Source of the DNA: Nonomuraea jabiensis
Lineage (GTDB): Bacteria; Actinomycetota; Actinomycetes; Streptosporangiales; Streptosporangiaceae
NCBI RefSeq assembly: GCF_014204795.1
Contig: NZ_JACHMB010000001.1
Span: forward strand, 2,108,001-2,172,000
Reading direction: 5' to 3'
DNA length: 64,000 bases
The notes beneath the pieces are model-generated. The model had not been told where the DNA came from, searched no databases, and worked only from the letters and a program-made list of their open reading frames with translations. This document shows, piece after piece, positions 1-8,881 of the stretch. Position 1 is the first letter of the stretch; each line of letters opens with the position of its first letter. The position numbers were made by a program, and so were the translations under genes.

Positions 1-73
1 GGTCAGCGCCGTGATGGAAACGGCTCTTCCATTTCCGTTGAGATGATTCGCCCGCTGGAGGGCAAGAAAGTCG

Positions 74-409
74 TCATCGAGGCGGCCGGAGCCGTGGCTC
101 CTGATAGTGGCCATAATGGCGCTGGCGCAGGCGTTCGAAATAACCCAGGCCTACGAAGAACACCCCGACGAAAACCGAGAAGCCGAGAGAGAACAGCAGA
201 GTGGTCGAGGTGAGGGGGCGCTGCCCGCCGGCCATGGCGCTGATCAGCAGCATGACGCCGATCAGCGCGCCGAAAGCGGGTCCTATGATCAGGCCCAGGC
301 ACACGGGGTGGGCCGCGGAGAAACGTTGGCCGCGGTGTGGCTCCGCGGCACCGCCCAGGGATCTGTCCACTCGCCAGAACCAGTCCGCGAACAGCCGCCA
401 CACCCGCAC
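74..409 (-). CDS. small two-helix membrane protein
   Basis: Unrecognised protein of 111 residues. Two hydrophobic segments, about residues 37-60 and 70-92, suggest a small inner-membrane protein with an Arg-rich cytoplasmic tail. The GTG start at 409 is preceded by a good ribosome site (AAAGAGG, six bases away), which makes this a real gene rather than a shadow of the overlapping frames. It is transcribed away from the FtsX-like gene, and the roughly 70 bases between them would hold both promoters. Nothing in the sequence points to a function. Confidence 0.6.
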   Translation of the reverse strand: MRVWRLFADWFWRVDRSLGGAAEPHRGQRFSAAHPVCLGLIIGPAFGALIGVMLLISAMAGGQRPLTSTTLLFSLGFSVFVGVFFVGLGYFERLRQRHYGHYQEPRLRPPR

Positions 410-478
410 AGTCGACCTCTTTCACGAGGGAAATGGGAATATCCTAATTCTCCGGGTGGCGTTGCGTACGATTCCACC

Positions 479-1918
479 GTGATCGTTGGATTAGCGGTGT
501 TCTCCATCGTCCTGGCTATTCCTGTGGCGTTAGTGTGCAGCTCGGTGCTCTTCGCGTGGGGGTCGGCTCAGCGTGCCCATCTGAGATCGCGGTTCCTGTT
601 GTGGGGGGCGGCTCTGGCGGTCGTCGGTCTCTTGGTGATGGCCGTCATCGCCTGGGCGACGCACGAAGACGAGCACTATGACGACTTCGGGTCGGCTCTG
701 CAGGTCCTTGCGGCCATCGACGGGGGTGCGCTGTTCGTCGCCGGGTTGGGGCCGGCGGCTCCTTGGCTGCTGGGCGTCCTGCGGCGGCACACCGCGCGGC
801 TGTCGCCGGCGATCCGCCTGGCCGCCCGGGACGTGGCCCGTAACAGCCCGCGGACGGCTCCGCCGATCGCGATCACGATGGTGATGACCGCTTTCGCGGT
901 CAGCTGGATGATCCTCACGGTCGCCGTGACGGCGCAGCACAGAGCCGGGTACTTTCCCCAGGCTCGCTCGGGCGCTCTCGTCGTGGATGTCCAGACCGGC
1001 GACGCGAACGACGCAGCAGCCGCACGGGCGGTCATTCAGCAGGAGTTGCCCGGGGTCCCCATCGCCCAGAGAGACGATCCGGCCCATCTCGGGCACTTCA
1101 GCCTGGATGTCGAGGACGTGGACCTGCCGGATGTGGAGAGCGTCGCGTCGGCCGGCTTCATCGGCGACCCGGCGCTCCTGCGCTATCTCACCGGGGACCC
1201 GGCCACGCCGTACGACGAGGGCACAGCCGTGGTGGTCACGCCCAACGACCTGAAAGTCGACACGGTGACGCTCTTCTACTCCATGCCCACCGACGACGAC
1301 GCGGAGAAAGAACTGCCGAGCAAGTCGATTCCCGCGATCGCCGTCAAGTCCGCCGACCCGTACGTGAACGAGGTCTTCATCCCGACGAAGGTCATCCGCG
1401 ACCTGGGCCTGCGCCCCCAGCCGATCAAGTTGATCGTCGATCCCTCCGCCCACCGGACGACCGAGGCCGAGCAGGAGCGGATCAACCAGCGACTGGGCGA
1501 GAGAATGAGCGCCTACGTCGAGCGCGGGTTCCAGGAACCGGCCGCCGAATGGATGGGCGTGGTCGCGGCGGCGCTCGCCGTGGCGCTCGCAAGCGCGCTG
1601 ATCGCGGGTGGCCAAGCGGGCGCCGGAGGCCGGACGAGGCGGGTGCTGCTGCGGGTACGCGCCGGCTCGCCCCTGGCGCTGCGGATGTTCGCCGCGGGTC
1701 GCGCAGGCTGGAGCATGGTCTGCGGAACGGCGCTGGGGACGTTCGCCGGGTGCGTCATCGGGCTGCTCCTGGCGTGGCCGATGACGGCCTCGAGCGACTG
1801 GGACGTGCTGCCGCGGGTGTCCTTCGAGACCCCGTGGTGGGCGATCGCCGCCCTGGCCACCGGACTGCCGGTGCTCGCAGGGGTCATCGCGGCGCTGCCC
1901 AAGCCGCGACGTCCTTGA
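479..1918 (+). CDS. half-size FtsX-like ABC transporter permease
   Basis: About 479 residues. It has hydrophobic segments near the N-terminus, then the RLAARDVARNSPRTAPPIA region typical of the second half of actinobacterial FtsX/MacB-like permeases, a long extracytoplasmic domain (roughly residues 165-350), and three C-terminal membrane segments. Family members with two FtsX units are usually about 800 residues, so this looks like the C-terminal half only. No ATP-binding partner lies in the window. The GTG at 479 is the first reasonable start before the first helix, but it has no clear ribosome site, and the frame stays open upstream. It may be a standalone half-permease or a 5'-truncated remnant. 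Confidence 0.6.
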   Translation: MIVGLAVFSIVLAIPVALVCSSVLFAWGSAQRAHLRSRFLLWGAALAVVGLLVMAVIAWATHEDEHYDDFGSALQVLAAIDGGALFVAGLGPAAPWLLGVLRRHTARLSPAIRLAARDVARNSPRTAPPIAITMVMTAFAVSWMILTVAVTAQHRAGYFPQARSGALVVDVQTGDANDAAAARAVIQQELPGVPIAQRDDPAHLGHFSLDVEDVDLPDVESVASAGFIGDPALLRYLTGDPATPYDEGTAVVVTPNDLKVDTVTLFYSMPTDDDAEKELPSKSIPAIAVKSADPYVNEVFIPTKVIRDLGLRPQPIKLIVDPSAHRTTEAEQERINQRLGERMSAYVERGFQEPAAEWMGVVAAALAVALASALIAGGQAGAGGRTRRVLLRVRAGSPLALRMFAAGRAGWSMVCGTALGTFAGCVIGLLLAWPMTASSDWDVLPRVSFETPWWAIAALATGLPVLAGVIAALPKPRRP

Positions 1919-2044
1919 CGGATTCAGCCCGCAGTGAAGAGGGCGCAGGTCTCGTACGGCAGGCCCGGCGCCGTCGGGGTTTCTGTCGTTCGCCGCTGCT
2001 ATAGATAGCCGCACCGCCTGATCTTCATGGAAGCAGGGTGTCCG

Positions 2045-2437
2045 ATGGCATCAGTGACGTTTCGCGACGAGACCGCGACCGGCCGGGCTCTGGAGGAGTT
2101 CTCCGTGCCCGAGCTGCCCGAGCGGATCTCGGCCCGGGAGCTGGTACGGCTGCGCGTACGAGAGGAGGTGGCCCGCTACAACGCCTCCCCCTCTCAACAT
2201 TTCCGCGGTCTGGTCAGACCGACCGACGCCGAGACCGAGCTGAACGGCTACCGGATGCGGAGCACGCGCAGGCTGGACTGGGAGAAGCAGGCCGACGCCG
2301 CCGAGGCCGCGTTCGGCCGCAACGGCTTCCTGCTGCTGGTCGGTGACCGGCAGATCCTGGACCTGGACGAGGAGATCGATCTGGTCGCCGATCCCGTCGT
2401 CTCCTTCGTCAAGCTCGTCCCGCTGGTCGGAGGCTGA
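2045..2437 (+). CDS. small protein preceding the DUF4132 pair
   Basis: Unrecognised soluble protein of 130 residues, acidic and without a signal peptide or membrane segment. The ATG at 2045 is preferred over the one at 2027 because a GCAGGG ribosome site sits just before it. The gene ends one base before the GTG of the first DUF4132 gene, so the two are probably translationally coupled. A working partner of those proteins is the most economical reading, but only from position. Confidence 0.7.
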   Translation: MASVTFRDETATGRALEEFSVPELPERISARELVRLRVREEVARYNASPSQHFRGLVRPTDAETELNGYRMRSTRRLDWEKQADAAEAAFGRNGFLLLVGDRQILDLDEEIDLVADPVVSFVKLVPLVGG

Positions 2438-2438
2438 C

Positions 2439-4859
2439 GTGGGCGTCCTCGACGGCCTCCCGTCCGAGCTCCGCACCTGGCTCGACGAATGCGAAACCGG
2501 AGGCGAAAGCGAGAGCGGGTTGGGGCAGGCGGCTCTGGAGATGTTCCGCCGCCTCGACGCCATCCTGCGCCCCCAGGAGACCTACCGTTTCGTCGATGAG
2601 GCGCTGTTGAAGGAGCTCTCCATCGGGTGGGGCGAGGCCGAATGGCGGACGACGGCGTTGTGGGCGCAGTTGCTCACGCGGACCACCGACGGCAGCATCG
2701 CCGGCGAGACGATCCTCACCAGGCTGGCCCAGCGCAAGCTGCGCTGGTCCGCGTGGGAGCGGGAGCTGCTGTGGCGGACCACGCTCGGCCGGCCGGAGCC
2801 GCACTGGAAGGATCTCTGCTACCGCATTCCGATGTCCTCGATCAAGGACTTGCCGGCGAGCGAACGCGAACCGCTCCTGCCGCTCCTCATGCAGGCGCAG
2901 CGGGAGATGGAGGCGGTCCCGCTCTCGGCCGGCTGGACGATCAGGCGGCTGCTGGACGGTCTCATCGCCGAGCACCTCTCCGGCGACCCCGTCGCGGCCG
3001 CGCGTTCCCTCGTGCCCGAGTGCGACGGCTTCGCCGTGCTGCTGCGCGAGGAGTACGGCGAGCGGCTGGGCCGGCCCGATGCCCTCCCGCTCGCGAGACA
3101 CTGGGCCACCGCGACCTCCGCCACCCCGGCGCCGCAGTGGACGGCACGCGCGGACGAGCTGCTCACGCCCCGCGCCACCGAGCTGATCCAGGAGATCCTG
3201 GGCCGCGTGCCCGCTTACCGTGAGGGGCTCTGGCACAACGGCTACCGCGAGGTCGTCACCTATCTCCACGAGCGCACCGCCGAGCTCCTGCGCGGGATGA
3301 TCTGGACCTGCGAGCTGATCGACGAGCCCTGGGTGACCGGGCTCCTGGGTGACGTGGCCCTGGCCACCGGCATCGGGATGGGTGGATCGGGCCCCAACTC
3401 CCGCAGCGAGCGAGTGGCCAACGCGGCCCTCGGCGTGCTCGCCCGGCGCGAGGGTACGGAGGTGATCGCCCAGCTCGCCCGCGTGCAGGCCAAGGTGCGC
3501 AGGAAGAGCCTCCTGACCAAGGTCAAGCAGATCCTCGACACGATATCCGTACGGACCGGGCTGTCTCCGGAGCAGTTGGTCGAACGCACCGTGCCCACCT
3601 TCGGGCTGGGCCACGACGGCACGCGCACCGAGCAGGGGCTGACCCTCGCCGTGACCGGCGCGATCACCTGCGACGGCCGCAAGACCATCCCCAGGAGTGT
3701 CGACCGGGAGTTGCTGGCCGAGTTCAGGGCCACGGCGAAGGAGCTGAAGAAGACGGTCCCCGCCGAACGGCTCCGCGTCGAGCACGCCCTGGCGGCCGGA
3801 CGGACCTGGCCCTGGCGGGAGGCGTGCGAGTTCTACCTCGACCACCCGGTCACCGGCGCCTTCGCCCGTAGCCTGATCTGGGAGGTCGTCGAGGGCTCCG
3901 CCGGGCTTCCCGCCCACGTCGACGGAGCATGGGAGCTGACTGATCCGGCCGGGCGCCGCATCCGGCCCCGGCCGGAGACCTCGGTCCGTCTGTGGCATCC
4001 CATCTCCCACACGCCCGAGGAGGTCCGCGTCTGGCGGGACCGCCTGCTGGCGATCGGCCTGCGCCAGCCGTTCAAGCAGGCCTTCCGTGAGGTCTACCTG
4101 CTCACCCCCGCCGAGGAGGCGACGCACGACCACTCGCGCCGCTTCTCCGGCCACCTGCTCCGGTACGGCCAGGCCAAGGCGCTGCTCACCGAGCGCGGCT
4201 GGACCGGCATGTCGCTGGGCCATTGGGACGCCGCCGGAGGGTCCGAGCAGTGCGAGGCCACCAAGGAGCTGCCCGGCGGCCTGACCGCCACCTGGGACTT
4301 CCATCTGGACGAGCACTCCTTCGAACGCGACGGCTACAGCACCACCGCCTCCGTCTGCGTCAGCGGCAAGCTTCGTTTCCACACCGGCACCGCGCCGGTC
4401 CCGCTGGCCGAGGTCCCGCCGCTCACCCTGTCGGAGGCGCTACGCGACGCCGACCTGGCCGTCGGCGTCACCTCCACCGGCCTGGACCCCGAGGGCCAAG
4501 GGGACTACTGGCAGTCCTACAGCTTCGGCGACCTGACCGAGAGCGCGGAGGTCCGGCGTGACGCCCTGGCCCGGCTGCTGCCCCGCCTGGCCATCGCGGA
4601 CCGCTGCACCCTGGCGGACCGGTTCCTGCGGGTCCACGGCGACCTGCGCACCTACAAGATCCACCTCGGCTCGGGCAACATCCTCATGGAGCCCAACGAC
4701 GCCTACCTGTGCATCGTCTCCCCCGGCACCGGTGACCAGGTCTTCCTGCCCTTCGAAGAAGACGGCGGCAGGTTGTCGATCATTCTGTCCAAGGCGTTCC
4801 TGCTGGCCGCCGACGCCGCCATCACCGACCCGTCCATCGCCCGCCAGCTCCACTTCTGA
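2439..4859 (+). CDS. DUF4132 domain protein (copy 1)
   Basis: A large cytoplasmic protein of 806 residues with no signal or membrane segment. The N-terminal half is helical and repeat-like. The C-terminal part carries DUF4132 signatures: FKQAFREVYLLTPAEE (around residue 545) and YKIHLGSGNILMEPNDAYLC (around 740), ending in a conserved SKAFLLA/ITDPSI segment. The GTG at 2439 lies one base past the preceding stop, so the frame upstream of it is not used. E. coli YehI is the best-known relative, but its biochemistry is not established. The next gene is a paralogue with the same C-terminus. Confidence 0.85.
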   Translation: MGVLDGLPSELRTWLDECETGGESESGLGQAALEMFRRLDAILRPQETYRFVDEALLKELSIGWGEAEWRTTALWAQLLTRTTDGSIAGETILTRLAQRKLRWSAWERELLWRTTLGRPEPHWKDLCYRIPMSSIKDLPASEREPLLPLLMQAQREMEAVPLSAGWTIRRLLDGLIAEHLSGDPVAAARSLVPECDGFAVLLREEYGERLGRPDALPLARHWATATSATPAPQWTARADELLTPRATELIQEILGRVPAYREGLWHNGYREVVTYLHERTAELLRGMIWTCELIDEPWVTGLLGDVALATGIGMGGSGPNSRSERVANAALGVLARREGTEVIAQLARVQAKVRRKSLLTKVKQILDTISVRTGLSPEQLVERTVPTFGLGHDGTRTEQGLTLAVTGAITCDGRKTIPRSVDRELLAEFRATAKELKKTVPAERLRVEHALAAGRTWPWREACEFYLDHPVTGAFARSLIWEVVEGSAGLPAHVDGAWELTDPAGRRIRPRPETSVRLWHPISHTPEEVRVWRDRLLAIGLRQPFKQAFREVYLLTPAEEATHDHSRRFSGHLLRYGQAKALLTERGWTGMSLGHWDAAGGSEQCEATKELPGGLTATWDFHLDEHSFERDGYSTTASVCVSGKLRFHTGTAPVPLAEVPPLTLSEALRDADLAVGVTSTGLDPEGQGDYWQSYSFGDLTESAEVRRDALARLLPRLAIADRCTLADRFLRVHGDLRTYKIHLGSGNILMEPNDAYLCIVSPGTGDQVFLPFEEDGGRLSIILSKAFLLAADAAITDPSIARQLHF

Positions 4860-4873
4860 CAGGACCCACCGGC

Positions 4874-6967
4874 ATGCACCTCTCCGCCCTCGCGCAGCGC
4901 CTGCTCAATCTGATCCTCGGGACCGCGAACGATCCCACGCGCTGGCCCGACGCCTCCCAGCTGAACGTCGGGCTGACCGGCGTCGCCGGCTCGGCGCCGG
5001 GGCGGTACGCGGTCGACGAGCGCGCCAGGCAGCAACTGGCGGCGCCGGCCCGCGAGCTGGTCGGGTTCCTGCTGCCGGAGGACGGGCCATGGCGGCACGG
5101 GCGTTTCCCGGTGCTGGTGGCGGCGGGGCTGGCGGGCATGGACGCCGAGGTGGGCGCCCGGCTCGCCGAGAGGTGCGGGCCGATCGCGGTCGCCGAAACG
5201 GAGGTGCTGCTCGGCTGGGACGTGGAGCGCCGGGCGCTGTTCGCCGAGGCGGAGCGGGCACGGGGGGCGGAGCGGGCACAGTGGGACGGGCCGCCGCCCG
5301 TCGTGATCGAATGGCTCGGCGGCCTGCCCGGCTACCTCGACTTCGCCCGGACTGCTCTGGAGGCGGCCGGGGCCCGCGTCGCGGCGATCCACGCCGGCGA
5401 GATCCCCTACGAGGCGGAGAAGGCGTTCGACGACGAGGAGAAGTCGGCGCTCGGCCGGGCCCTGCGGCTGGCGCTCTTCCTGGACGAGCCCTGGCTGCCC
5501 GCCCTGCTCGACCCGCTGGCGCGCGGGATCGCGGTGGCGCCCACCCAGGCCAGGACCCTGCCCTCCCAGGCGCTGCTGTTCGAGATCGCCCGCGCGGTGC
5601 GGGACCATCCGACGCCCGAGGCGATCTCCGCGCTGCGCGCCGCCCGCCAGGTCACCCGGCACGCCGGGGTGCCCAAGCAGCTGGATCGCATGTTCAAGCG
5701 CATCGAGCCCGCCCTGGGCGAGCGGCTGGAGGTGGCGTTCAGGCTGCCCGACGGGCGCGTACGGCAGGCGTTCGGCGAGCACACGGCGGTGATCTCGACC
5801 GACGGGGAGGTCGAGCTGTCGTGGTGGCACGGCGACAGGAAGCTGAAGGCGGTACCGGCGGCGGTCAGGCGGGAGCACCCCGACGAGGTCAAGCGGCTGC
5901 GCGAGCTGGCCAAGCAGACCATGCAGCAGCAGGCGACCCTGTTCAGGGCGCTGGAAGCCGGATACACCGGCGAGACGCCCGCGCCCTACCGGCAGCTGGA
6001 GGGCCGCTCCGTCGTCGACCGGCTGATCTGGGAGTTCGAGGTCTCGCCCGGCGTGTGGCGCGCCGAGCTGGGGATGAGCGTGCCGGACGTGCCCGTACGG
6101 CTGTGGCATCCGGCCCGCGCGTCGGTGGCGGAGGTCCGCGCCTGGCGCGAGGTGGTGCAGGGCAAGGAGCTGCGCCAGCCGTTCAAGCAGGCCTTCCGCG
6201 AGGTCTACCTGATCACCCCCGCCGAGGAGGAGAGCGGGAGCGACTCCTTGCGGTTCGACGGGCACGTGGTCGACTACCGCAGGCTCCGGGCGCTGTTCAA
6301 ACAGCGCGGCTGGCAGTCGCCCTTCCTCGGACAGTGGGACGACGGCTACCAGGGCGAGGCCCACCGGGTGCTGGCGAGCGGACGGTGGCGGGTGTCCCTG
6401 GACCACGGCCTGTACGACGAGGTCCACGCGAGCACCGGCCGGATCCACTTCCAACGGCTGACCGAGGGCAGGTGGCGGCACGCGCCGTTGACGGAGGTCC
6501 CGGCGCTGGTGTTCAGCGAGGCCATGCGGGACGTGGACCTGTTCGTGGCCGTCGCCTCGATCACGAGCGATCCCCGGTGGGCCGACCAGGGGCCGGACCA
6601 CCTGCGGGACTACTGGCGGACGGGCTCGTTCGCGGCCCTGCCGCCCTCCGCCGAGGTGCGCCGCGACGCGCTGTCCCGCCTGATCGGGCGTACGGCCATC
6701 GCCGACCGCTGCACCGTGACCGACCGTTTCCTGGTGGTACGGGGTGATCTGCGGACGTACAAGATCCACCTGGGGTCGGCGAACATCCTGATGGAGCCCA
6801 ACGACGCCTACCTGTGCATCGTCGCCGCGAGAGTCCCCCAGGCCGGGCTGTTCCTCCCGTTCGAGGAGGACGGCCGGTTGGCGCTCATCCTCAGCAAGGC
6901 CTTCCTGCTGGCGAACGACACCGCCATCACCGACCCCTCCATCACCCGCCAGCTTCAGGCGATATAG
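4874..6967 (+). CDS. DUF4132 domain protein (copy 2)
   Basis: A 697-residue paralogue of the preceding gene, 14 bases downstream and probably in the same transcript. It shares the FKQAFREVYLITPAEE and YKIHLGSANILMEPNDAYLC motifs and the C-terminal ITDPSITRQL segment. The encoding DNA is nearly identical in the last few hundred bases (for example 4651-4719 against 6757-6825), whereas the N-terminal halves are clearly divergent and this copy is about 110 residues shorter. That fits a tandem duplication with a conserved core and diversified N-termini. No catalytic residues can be assigned. Confidence 0.85.
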   Translation: MHLSALAQRLLNLILGTANDPTRWPDASQLNVGLTGVAGSAPGRYAVDERARQQLAAPARELVGFLLPEDGPWRHGRFPVLVAAGLAGMDAEVGARLAERCGPIAVAETEVLLGWDVERRALFAEAERARGAERAQWDGPPPVVIEWLGGLPGYLDFARTALEAAGARVAAIHAGEIPYEAEKAFDDEEKSALGRALRLALFLDEPWLPALLDPLARGIAVAPTQARTLPSQALLFEIARAVRDHPTPEAISALRAARQVTRHAGVPKQLDRMFKRIEPALGERLEVAFRLPDGRVRQAFGEHTAVISTDGEVELSWWHGDRKLKAVPAAVRREHPDEVKRLRELAKQTMQQQATLFRALEAGYTGETPAPYRQLEGRSVVDRLIWEFEVSPGVWRAELGMSVPDVPVRLWHPARASVAEVRAWREVVQGKELRQPFKQAFREVYLITPAEEESGSDSLRFDGHVVDYRRLRALFKQRGWQSPFLGQWDDGYQGEAHRVLASGRWRVSLDHGLYDEVHASTGRIHFQRLTEGRWRHAPLTEVPALVFSEAMRDVDLFVAVASITSDPRWADQGPDHLRDYWRTGSFAALPPSAEVRRDALSRLIGRTAIADRCTVTDRFLVVRGDLRTYKIHLGSANILMEPNDAYLCIVAARVPQAGLFLPFEEDGRLALILSKAFLLANDTAITDPSITRQLQAI

Positions 6968-7076
6968 ACCGATGAAGAGACCGCATCACCGATCAGGGCG
7001 CCGGCCTGGCCCGGCGGGCCGACGTCGAATCTTCCGGGCCGTGCCCGAAACGGCCGGCCTCGTCACCGTCCTGCGA

Positions 7077-7174
7077 GTGCGTCGAGGCGGGTGCGGTGAG
7101 GCGGGTGCGTTGAGGCGGCTGTGGCGAGGCGACTGTGGCGAGGCGACTGCGGCGAGGCCGGTGCGGCGAGCCCG
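7077..7174. repeat. 14-bp tandem repeat, seven copies
   Basis: Seven consecutive 14-base units run from 7077 to 7174, approximating GTGCGGCGAGGCGG. Units 4 and 5 (7119-7132 and 7133-7146) are identical, and the others differ at one to four positions. The period is not a multiple of three, so this is not a coding repeat in one frame. It lies just past the second DUF4132 gene. A perfect 15-base duplication follows at 7201-7230. Confidence 0.85.
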
Positions 7175-7257
7175 AGCTGCGCGCGGCGGCCGAGCGCTAC
7201 GGACCCTGGCAGGGCGGACCCTGGCAGGGCCACTGGGCCCACTACCTCGAGAGCTAG
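7168..7257 (+). pseudogene. probable 3' remnant of an unidentified gene
   Basis: A short plus-strand frame without a start codon ends in AERYGPWQGGPWQGHWAHYL-E-S and a TAG stop. Its aromatic-rich composition looks like a genuine protein C-terminus rather than random GC-rich DNA. A 15-base tandem duplication (7201-7215 and 7216-7230) doubles the GPWQG element in frame. The TAG overlaps the stop codon of the convergent gene in a CTAG, as at other convergent pairs. The tandem repeat array replaces whatever coding sequence once lay upstream. The family was not identified. Confidence 0.3.
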
Positions 7258-7634
7258 TCGGTGACGAGAGTGTTGAGCGTGAGGGTCTCCTCGCCGGAGC
7301 GGCCGGCCAGGCGGACGGACAGCTCCCACGCCCCGTTCATGAGGAACAGGTCACCCTCGGCGACGAAGTGACCGGGGGCGGCCTTCTTGGCGGTGACCTC
7401 GGGCACCGCGTGACCCATCGCCGGCATCACGGCGGCGACGGTGACCGTGTCGGCCTCGCCCCTGTCCACCCGGATGCCGACCGCGCTCCGGTCGGCGGTG
7501 ACGGTGACGGCGTAACGGGCTCCCGTCGTGGTCACCGGGTCCGGGCCCGAGGTGCGGGCGATGACGAACGCGGCCACCACGACCGCCACGAGCCCGCCCA
7601 GCACCAGCAGCCTCAGACTCTTGACCTGCTTCAT
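7254..7634 (-). CDS. FixH/YtkA-like membrane-anchored protein
   Basis: 126 residues with one N-terminal membrane anchor (about 7-25) followed by an extracytoplasmic immunoglobulin-like fold. It has the MPAMGH signature characteristic of YtkA/FixH-type domains and an NGAWELSVRL strand. Family members are linked to metal or cytochrome-oxidase maturation, but no direct role is established here. It is the last gene of a three-gene minus-strand operon; its ATG overlaps the end of the preceding gene by four bases. Confidence 0.8.
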   Translation of the reverse strand: MKQVKSLRLLVLGGLVAVVVAAFVIARTSGPDPVTTTGARYAVTVTADRSAVGIRVDRGEADTVTVAAVMPAMGHAVPEVTAKKAAPGHFVAEGDLFLMNGAWELSVRLAGRSGEETLTLNTLVTD

Positions 7635-8881
7635 CGGGGGACCTCCACGGTGAAGGGGACGGTGGTGATGCCGCGGTCCGTCGCGTACTGCGCCCAGGCG
7701 AGGTAGCGGCCCGGCGCGGGGAAGCTGAACGTGAAGCGCAACCGGTTGCCGGGCGTCCCCATCTCGTGGACGTGGCCGAGGAACTCGCCGTCCGCGCCGC
7801 GCACGATGAGGTGACCCGCCATCCCGAGCCACGGCCGCGGCGTGCCGCTGGTGGCCACCTCGACGGTGGCCGCCCGGCCCGCCTGCGGTGCGGCGGGCAT
7901 CACCGTGACCGTCCCGGCGGCGGTGTCCTGGATCGCCGGGTCGGGCGAGAGCGTAGGAGACCCGGTGACCGTGAACGAGCCGGTGAGGAGCTGGCCGCCG
8001 GAGTCGGTACGTTCGAGCTCGACATAGGTGAGATAGCGGCCGGGACGGTCGGCGCGCAGGCGTACCTCCAGGCGGCCGGGCGCGGTGCGCAGCGGATGGA
8101 CGTGGCGGAAGTAGCGGCCGTCCTCGCTGGTGACCACCAGGTGGGCCATGGCCTCGTGGTGGATGGTGAGGTCGTCGACGGGACGCCCAGTGGACCCGTC
8201 GAACAGCTCGACGCGCGCCACGAACTCCTGGCCCGCGGCCGGGGCGGCGGGGACCGTGGTGACCACCCGCTGCACGTACGGCCGGCCGATCATCGTGTCC
8301 GTGGGACGTGGCTCGGCGCCGTCCGGCGACCGGGCGGGCAGCCAGGGGTCGAGGATCACGATCAACGCGGCCACCGCGAGCCCCACCGAGGCGACCGCGG
8401 TCACCACGAACGCCGACCGGCCGCGCCGGTTGAACGCGCCGGTCAGCAGGCCGCCCACCAGGAGCAGGCCGGCCACGAACAGGCCCCCGTAGATCAGGAA
8501 CTCCCACCCGGAACCCCGGTCCACCAGCACGCGGAACGGGATCACCGCGCTCTCGCCCCCGGCGCCGACGGTCAGCTCGTGCGGCCCGGTCTCCTCGACC
8601 CGCAACTGGGCGGGGCGGCCCGGCGCCACCGCGCCGGTCACGACCCGCCCGTCGGTCACCGACCGGAGCCGCAGGTCCAGCGTCGGGGCGGACGGGAACC
8701 CGATCACCTCGACGCGCAGCGGCCCCGGCACCCGGGTCGTGGCCTTGATCACGAGGGTCAGCTCCGCGCCCGCGATCGTCTGCGCGATCCGCAGGTCCGC
8801 CCCCGCCTTGACGTCGTGCGCCGCCGCCGGCGACGCCAGCATCACCACCAGCAGGCCGACCAGGAAGAGAAGCCGGATCAT
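7631..8881 (-). CDS. secreted/membrane protein with two His-Met-rich YtkA-like repeats
   Basis: 416 residues. A signal peptide (cleavage after SPAAA) leads to an extracytoplasmic domain, two membrane helices (about 165-215) and a C-terminal extracytoplasmic part with two related units, each containing a MAHL or MAGHLIV strand followed by FRHVHP or LGHVHE. The paired Met and His residues could bind copper or another soft metal. It lies between a multi-pass membrane protein and the FixH-like gene with four-base overlaps on both sides, so the three are translated together. The metal role is inference. Confidence 0.75.
   Translation of the reverse strand: MIRLLFLVGLLVVMLASPAAAHDVKAGADLRIAQTIAGAELTLVIKATTRVPGPLRVEVIGFPSAPTLDLRLRSVTDGRVVTGAVAPGRPAQLRVEETGPHELTVGAGGESAVIPFRVLVDRGSGWEFLIYGGLFVAGLLLVGGLLTGAFNRRGRSAFVVTAVASVGLAVAALIVILDPWLPARSPDGAEPRPTDTMIGRPYVQRVVTTVPAAPAAGQEFVARVELFDGSTGRPVDDLTIHHEAMAHLVVTSEDGRYFRHVHPLRTAPGRLEVRLRADRPGRYLTYVELERTDSGGQLLTGSFTVTGSPTLSPDPAIQDTAAGTVTVMPAAPQAGRAATVEVATSGTPRPWLGMAGHLIVRGADGEFLGHVHEMGTPGNRLRFTFSFPAPGRYLAWAQYATDRGITTVPFTVEVPR

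Noticed and set aside
2409..4382. A 657-codon minus-strand frame opposite the first DUF4132 gene
   Set aside because: Antisense shadow; the plus-strand frame has family motifs and a coupled start.
6972..7706. A 244-codon plus-strand frame after the second DUF4132 gene
   Set aside because: It runs through the 14-bp repeat array and into the antisense of the FixH-like gene; no ribosome site or domain.
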